A DNA stretch of 64,000 bases from Siphonodentalium dalli (lineage: Eukaryota > Mollusca > Scaphopoda > Gadilida > Siphonodentaliidae), in contig CP136063.1 of assembly GCA_032622095.1 (NCBI GenBank), positions 265,725,426 through 265,789,425 on the forward strand, read 5' to 3'. Position 1 is the stretch's first letter. Each line of letters begins with the position of its first letter. Positions 59,966 through 64,000 of the stretch are shown here, one piece after another. The notes beneath the pieces were generated by a model. That model had not been told where the DNA came from, searched no databases, and was given only the letters and a program-made list of their open reading frames with translations. A program made the position numbers and the translations under genes.

Positions 59966-61020
59966 CAACATATTGATTCCCATTTATCGGGACAACAATT
60001 TTTCAAACAAAGCAGTATCTTCGTTAGATTCAAACCTGCTAGTCACACACTACTCTAGTGATCCGAATAATAGTAGGGGTCGGAATAATAGTAGGGGGTG
60101 GAAAATTTGCCAAATTTTAATAATAGTAGGGGTCGGAATAATAGTAGGGGGTGGAAATGTCAATGAAAAAGGAGATCATTGAAGAACACTGATTTAATTA
60201 TCAAACAAAAACTTATAATAAACACTCCTCGACCCAGCACGGACAACGTCTGGTTCTTGCAGAACCTTTTCAATGTCATTGATTTGAACGGATAACACTG
60301 CGTCAACACTTTTATACGAATTTTCAGTTCCAGCACAAGGCTCGAAAAATCTAATTTTCTTTGGTCGGAATCGGTCCACCAACTACTCAATTGTGTTCTA
60401 ATTAAAGAAACTTTCAAACGTGAGCCCCAGACGTTGATTAACTTCTTAGTTAATAACGCGTCAATTGTAAAAAAAAACACAGACATAACGCGTTGTCACC
60501 TTTGTTCGCCTCACTGAACGATAAACAATACCCGCAGAGGGGGGTCTGTCTATTGCAATAGGGTCGCACGAATTGCAAAATAGCGACACGTGCGAGGATG
60601 GAGTTACTTCCCATCGATCAAATCATTGATTATATTGCGATGCCAGACGGTTGCGCGAATTCTTTGAACGTATTCCGTTTTATGCATGCCATTTGATTAA
60701 AAACTACGAATAATGCGATCATTCATGGAGTATGGGTGATCAAAATTAAATAATCGTAGGGGCTTGAATAAGAATCGTAGGGGGTGGATTTTTTCTCCAA
60801 AATTAACAATCGTACGGGTACGGTTATTCGGATCACTAGAGTAAGAGGGCATTTTGCAATTATGGCGAGCGATGAGCTTAATTGTTTTCAAACATGTACG
60901 AAAAAAACAGATGTCAATAGCTACGTGCAGACATGATTATCGATGAACGATTGCCAGTAAACATATGGTCCCGGTGGTTCATTCAGCAAATTGTGTAGCG
61001 CAAAAAATGCGTGATATGAC
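59966..61020 (+). repeat. Left arm of a large inverted repeat, interrupted
   Basis: CAACATATTGATTCCCATTT (59966 on) up to 60052, and 60842-61020 (AGAGGGCATTTTGCAATTAT to GCGTGATATGAC), together are the reverse complement of 63738-64000. The arm is split by the element at 60053-60841, so the insertion came after the inverted repeat formed. Confidence 0.9.
60053..60841. mobile_element. TA-flanked non-autonomous DNA element nested in the left arm
   Basis: The uninterrupted arm at the right edge of the window shows the empty site, with a single TA. Here the element CTCTAGTGATCCGAATAA...(complement) is flanked by TA on both sides (60051-60052, 60842-60843). Near the ends are repeats of AATAATAGTAGGGGTCGG and AATCGTAGGGG. 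A similar AATCGTACCCGTACG...TTGGATCCGA occurs at 38512-38541. Confidence 0.88.
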
Positions 61021-61026
61021 GGAAAC

Positions 61027-61957
61027 GGGCCCACTCGCCCCAGGGCCAGCTCGCCCCAGTCGACATGGGCCAGCTCGCCCCGAGCCAGCTCGCCCCGGGC
61101 CAGCTCGCCCCAAGGGATAATGTCTTATTTAAGTTGTCGTTTTGGGGTCGTTTTGCTTGCTTTCTATGGCTTACAGTCAAGTGATACCCGAGTCAAGTGA
61201 TACCATACAAAGTGATACCCAATTCGGTCAACTGATACCCAAGATGTGTATCATTGAATTTGGAATGTTGAATTAAATATACACACATTCGAGATCATTA
61301 TTTGTCCGAACGTCATGTCGGAATATACTCCATTCCTCGATCGAAAATGTGCTTGAGTCTAGCCACTGCCGTTGTATATATTCGCAGATACAACGGAACA
61401 TATTTGTGGTTATGATGTCAGATAAATATTGCACTGCTTATATACGGTATGTGGTCGGCATATGAAAGTGATTATCTATCACACTGAAGCCATCTCATCC
61501 ACTGAAGTGTGAGGTGTGATTAGTCGATTGGTTACTGTGTAAACAACCTGCTTCTATTGTTTTGATAGGATATGAATGGGGATATAATAACGGCTTCAAA
61601 GGGGTTCCCAAACTCCAGAGATAGTGAGATGAACTCAGAGAATAAGAGAAACTTTAATATCCAGAATGTGAAAACAGTTCATTATTGTTATTTATGAATT
61701 CGCCGGTTCGTCGTTCAAACCAACTAGTGTGATAAACTGCATGGCTATTATCTTTGCTAACAAACGTGCCTAAAGTAATCTAAATGTCAAAATTGATGGA
61801 CATAACTCTGAAATATATCATAATCTGAACTTAAGAAATTAATATAATAATATATATTAACTTATTTACAACTTTAATACAAATGTAATACCCGGGCCAG
61901 CTCGCCCCTGAAAGGTGGGCCAGCTCGCCCCAAAAACGGCCTGGGGCGAGCTGGCCC
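61027..61957. mobile_element. Element with terminal clusters of GGGCCAGCTCGCCCC
   Basis: Five related copies of GGCCAGCTCGCCCC lie at 61027-61112 and three (two orientations) at 61894-61957. The outer ends are inverted repeats of GGGCC..CTCGCCCCAGG. The interior has short repeats of AAGTGATACC near 61180-61230. No coding sequence or clear target duplication is seen. Confidence 0.65.
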
Positions 61958-63737
61958 TTATATGCTATCTGCATTCGTGCACGAAGCATATGTTATTCTG
62001 TGTGAACCAGCACATGTTTGTATTACTCTGTATTATATTTTTAAGTACTAACAATTTCAGCAACGTTTTAAAGGTGAAAACTCCACCACGGCTATATCTG
62101 AAACGTTTATTTCGTATTTACACTGTGGGGTAATTCGATTGTTCGCTGGTGATTTTCAGACAACCACTGTTTAGTTTATGTGTATCCGATGACCCTTTCA
62201 ATAATAGTTAATCGTCTCAATATGTTCCGAAAACATCAAGGCTACTTAATTTCTCATTCGATTGCTGAAATGATGAAAACGTTGACGGTCAGCTAGCCCA
62301 TTTAAAACAATAAATGTCTCCAAATAAATGGTATTTGGTGTAGTTCCGCAAAGTTCATCTTTTCGAAGTATTTTCCATATGTAGTCAACATTAGTTGTTG
62401 TGTTGCATACAGACCGGGCTATAATTTGGACCAGATCACGCTTTTCCAGATTTTGATCCACACTGTCATGCCATGTGTGCTCCTGAATAGAAATAACTAT
62501 CTGCTATGCTTTTATTTCTATAGTGCAATGGGCGGATAAAACAATTTGAATCATGTGCATGCAACAATAAGGTATATCCGCATGCACCATCCGAACTGCA
62601 AACTTGAGGAAATACTTTGTAAACATGTTTATAAATATCTCCAGTGATGTTACACAATTACCATTCATCTACCACTAACTGAGGGAGTAATCAACGCTGT
62701 AGTTTTATGATTGATTGATCGTTGGGTAGGAATTCCTCCCGATTATGGTGATCATCATAACATAACGGTCATTATTGGATACTCTGTCTTTAGTTATTTG
62801 TTGAATATGCCTGGTATAGGCAAATTTCTTCGGCACACGTTTTAAGTATCTGGTTCGGTATATATGAGATCAGGACACATGGCCTTATAGGGTTTGATGT
62901 TTCATAGCAATGCAGTTACATCGACGATACTGATCTCAGATTTGACCATTGCGTCGACTGGTTTTGTTTGGTCTAGTTCGGTGTTATTTTCCGTGAAGGC
63001 TGATTGGAATTGGTCCAACAAGCGAGACCACTGAGTCGCGGCCGTATTGGATTCACCCAGTCCCGTTCCATGGTTTCAGAGATTCATCCAGCGCAGGTTC
63101 CGTGGTTTTAGTGATTTTGAATATTCATGACTTCCATATATGGAAATGCTACTCCCGAACTTTGACCTGTAGCACTAAAACCGCATAACCGGGTCTGGTG
63201 GATCCAATAGGGCCGTGAGTTAGGCTGAATAGACACTCTCGTCGGTTTTCTGTGACAAAGACAAAGTTACCCAGGTTCCTGAAATTGTTATAAAGTTACC
63301 CAGGTTATAAGTTGCGGTGAGCTGAGGGGAATATTCGTATTTATAGGCGATTTATATAGATCAATCATCAAATAAGAGTGAATACTCCCTCATTGGGACC
63401 ATGTGAGTAGTAATTATCATACATCGTCAGGAAAGACGGACATAATCCCCGCTCGAATAAACAGTGTTCTCTTGTTGTGAGGGTACACTTGAATGGCCGG
63501 GAACACGATAGGTATATAGTCAGATCGATTTTATATCCACAGCTACGTTTACAATACACTTATGGATGAAGTGACGCGTATGATGCAAATAAACCAGCTA
63601 GAATTCAAAGTATATAAGCGCACGTGGGTGTTGTGTGACTTTTGTGTGAATTGTAATGGGAAATATTCGCTCTTATGCGTGATTATATATCAGAATATGT
63701 TACCTGGTTTCAGCGTAGCATCATGCCAGCTGGTATG
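61958..63737. other. Centre of the large inverted repeat
   Basis: Unassigned sequence. A 71-codon minus-strand frame at 62246-62461 (start MDQNLEKRDLVQIIARS) has ordinary composition, but I recognise nothing in it. No transposase motif is seen. Confidence 0.35.
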
Positions 63738-64000
63738 TCATATCACGCATTTTTTGCGCTACACAATTTGCTGAATGAACCACCGGGACCATATGTTTAC
63801 TGGCAATCGTTCATCGATAATCATGTCTGCACGTAGCTATTGACATCTGTTTTTTTCGTACATGTTTGAAAACAATTAAGCTCATCGCTCGCCATAATTG
63901 CAAAATGCCCTCTTAGTGTGTGACTAGCAGGTTTGAATCTAACGAAGATACTGCTTTGTTTGAAAAATTGTTGTCCCGATAAATGGGAATCAATATGTTG
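63738..64000 (-). repeat. Right arm of the large inverted repeat, runs off the window
   Basis: TGTCATATCACGCATTTTTT through to the window end is the reverse complement of the left arm without its insertion. The outer limit of the whole element lies beyond 64000. Confidence 0.9.

Noticed and set aside
1-64000. tRNA, rRNA or other structured RNA genes
   Set aside because: I looked for tRNA box A/B-like and rRNA-like stretches by eye and saw none. A covariance-model scan would be needed to be sure.

Overview
The window is a piece of an animal nuclear genome, most likely a mollusc. It is AT-rich, has long introns, and carries dispersed repeats with (CCGT)n/(CTGT)n blocks and a 'TTTTAGCTCACCTGAG'-type start that I associate with bivalve and gastropod genomes. 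The taxon is an inference from repeat style, not from a search.

One protein-coding gene can be supported in full. It is a PPWD1 orthologue (WD-repeat plus cyclophilin-type peptidyl-prolyl isomerase of the spliceosome) on the + strand. I rebuilt it as 17 exons from an ATG at 1138 to a TGA at 45338. All junctions are GT-AG, every phase agrees, and the product is 617 residues, against about 646 in human as I remember it. The N-terminal part aligns with the WD propeller of PPWD1. The C-terminal part is a cyclophilin domain with all the usual catalytic residues.

Nearly everything else is repeats. The introns hold minisatellites (37-, 48-, 45-, 34-, 32-, 31- and 19-bp units) and many short non-autonomous DNA transposons. 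These include hAT-like elements with perfect 8-bp target duplications, TTAA-flanked piggyBac-like elements, a Mutator-like element with a 9-bp duplication and ~73-bp inverted ends inserted inside a minisatellite, and foldback hairpins. Intron 1 holds a broken non-LTR reverse transcriptase. Downstream of the gene (45.4-64 kb) I see no convincing gene. That stretch holds hairpins, mollusc-type dispersed repeats, a 4.2-kb satellite with ~155/164-bp monomers, and one arm plus part of the other arm of a large inverted repeat that runs off the right edge and has other elements nested in it.

The most unusual structure is at exon 8. The last 34 bases of the exon plus the first 14 of the intron, including the 5' splice site, are repeated as 51 perfect-length 48-bp units (24286-26733). 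The unit is a multiple of three and reads through the junction in frame, so the gene carries 51 consecutive near-identical, frame-compatible splice donors. The acceptor side of the same exon is also a tandem repeat (5 x 32 bp). Repeats or elements also lie against exon 7, 10, 12 and 15 splice sites.
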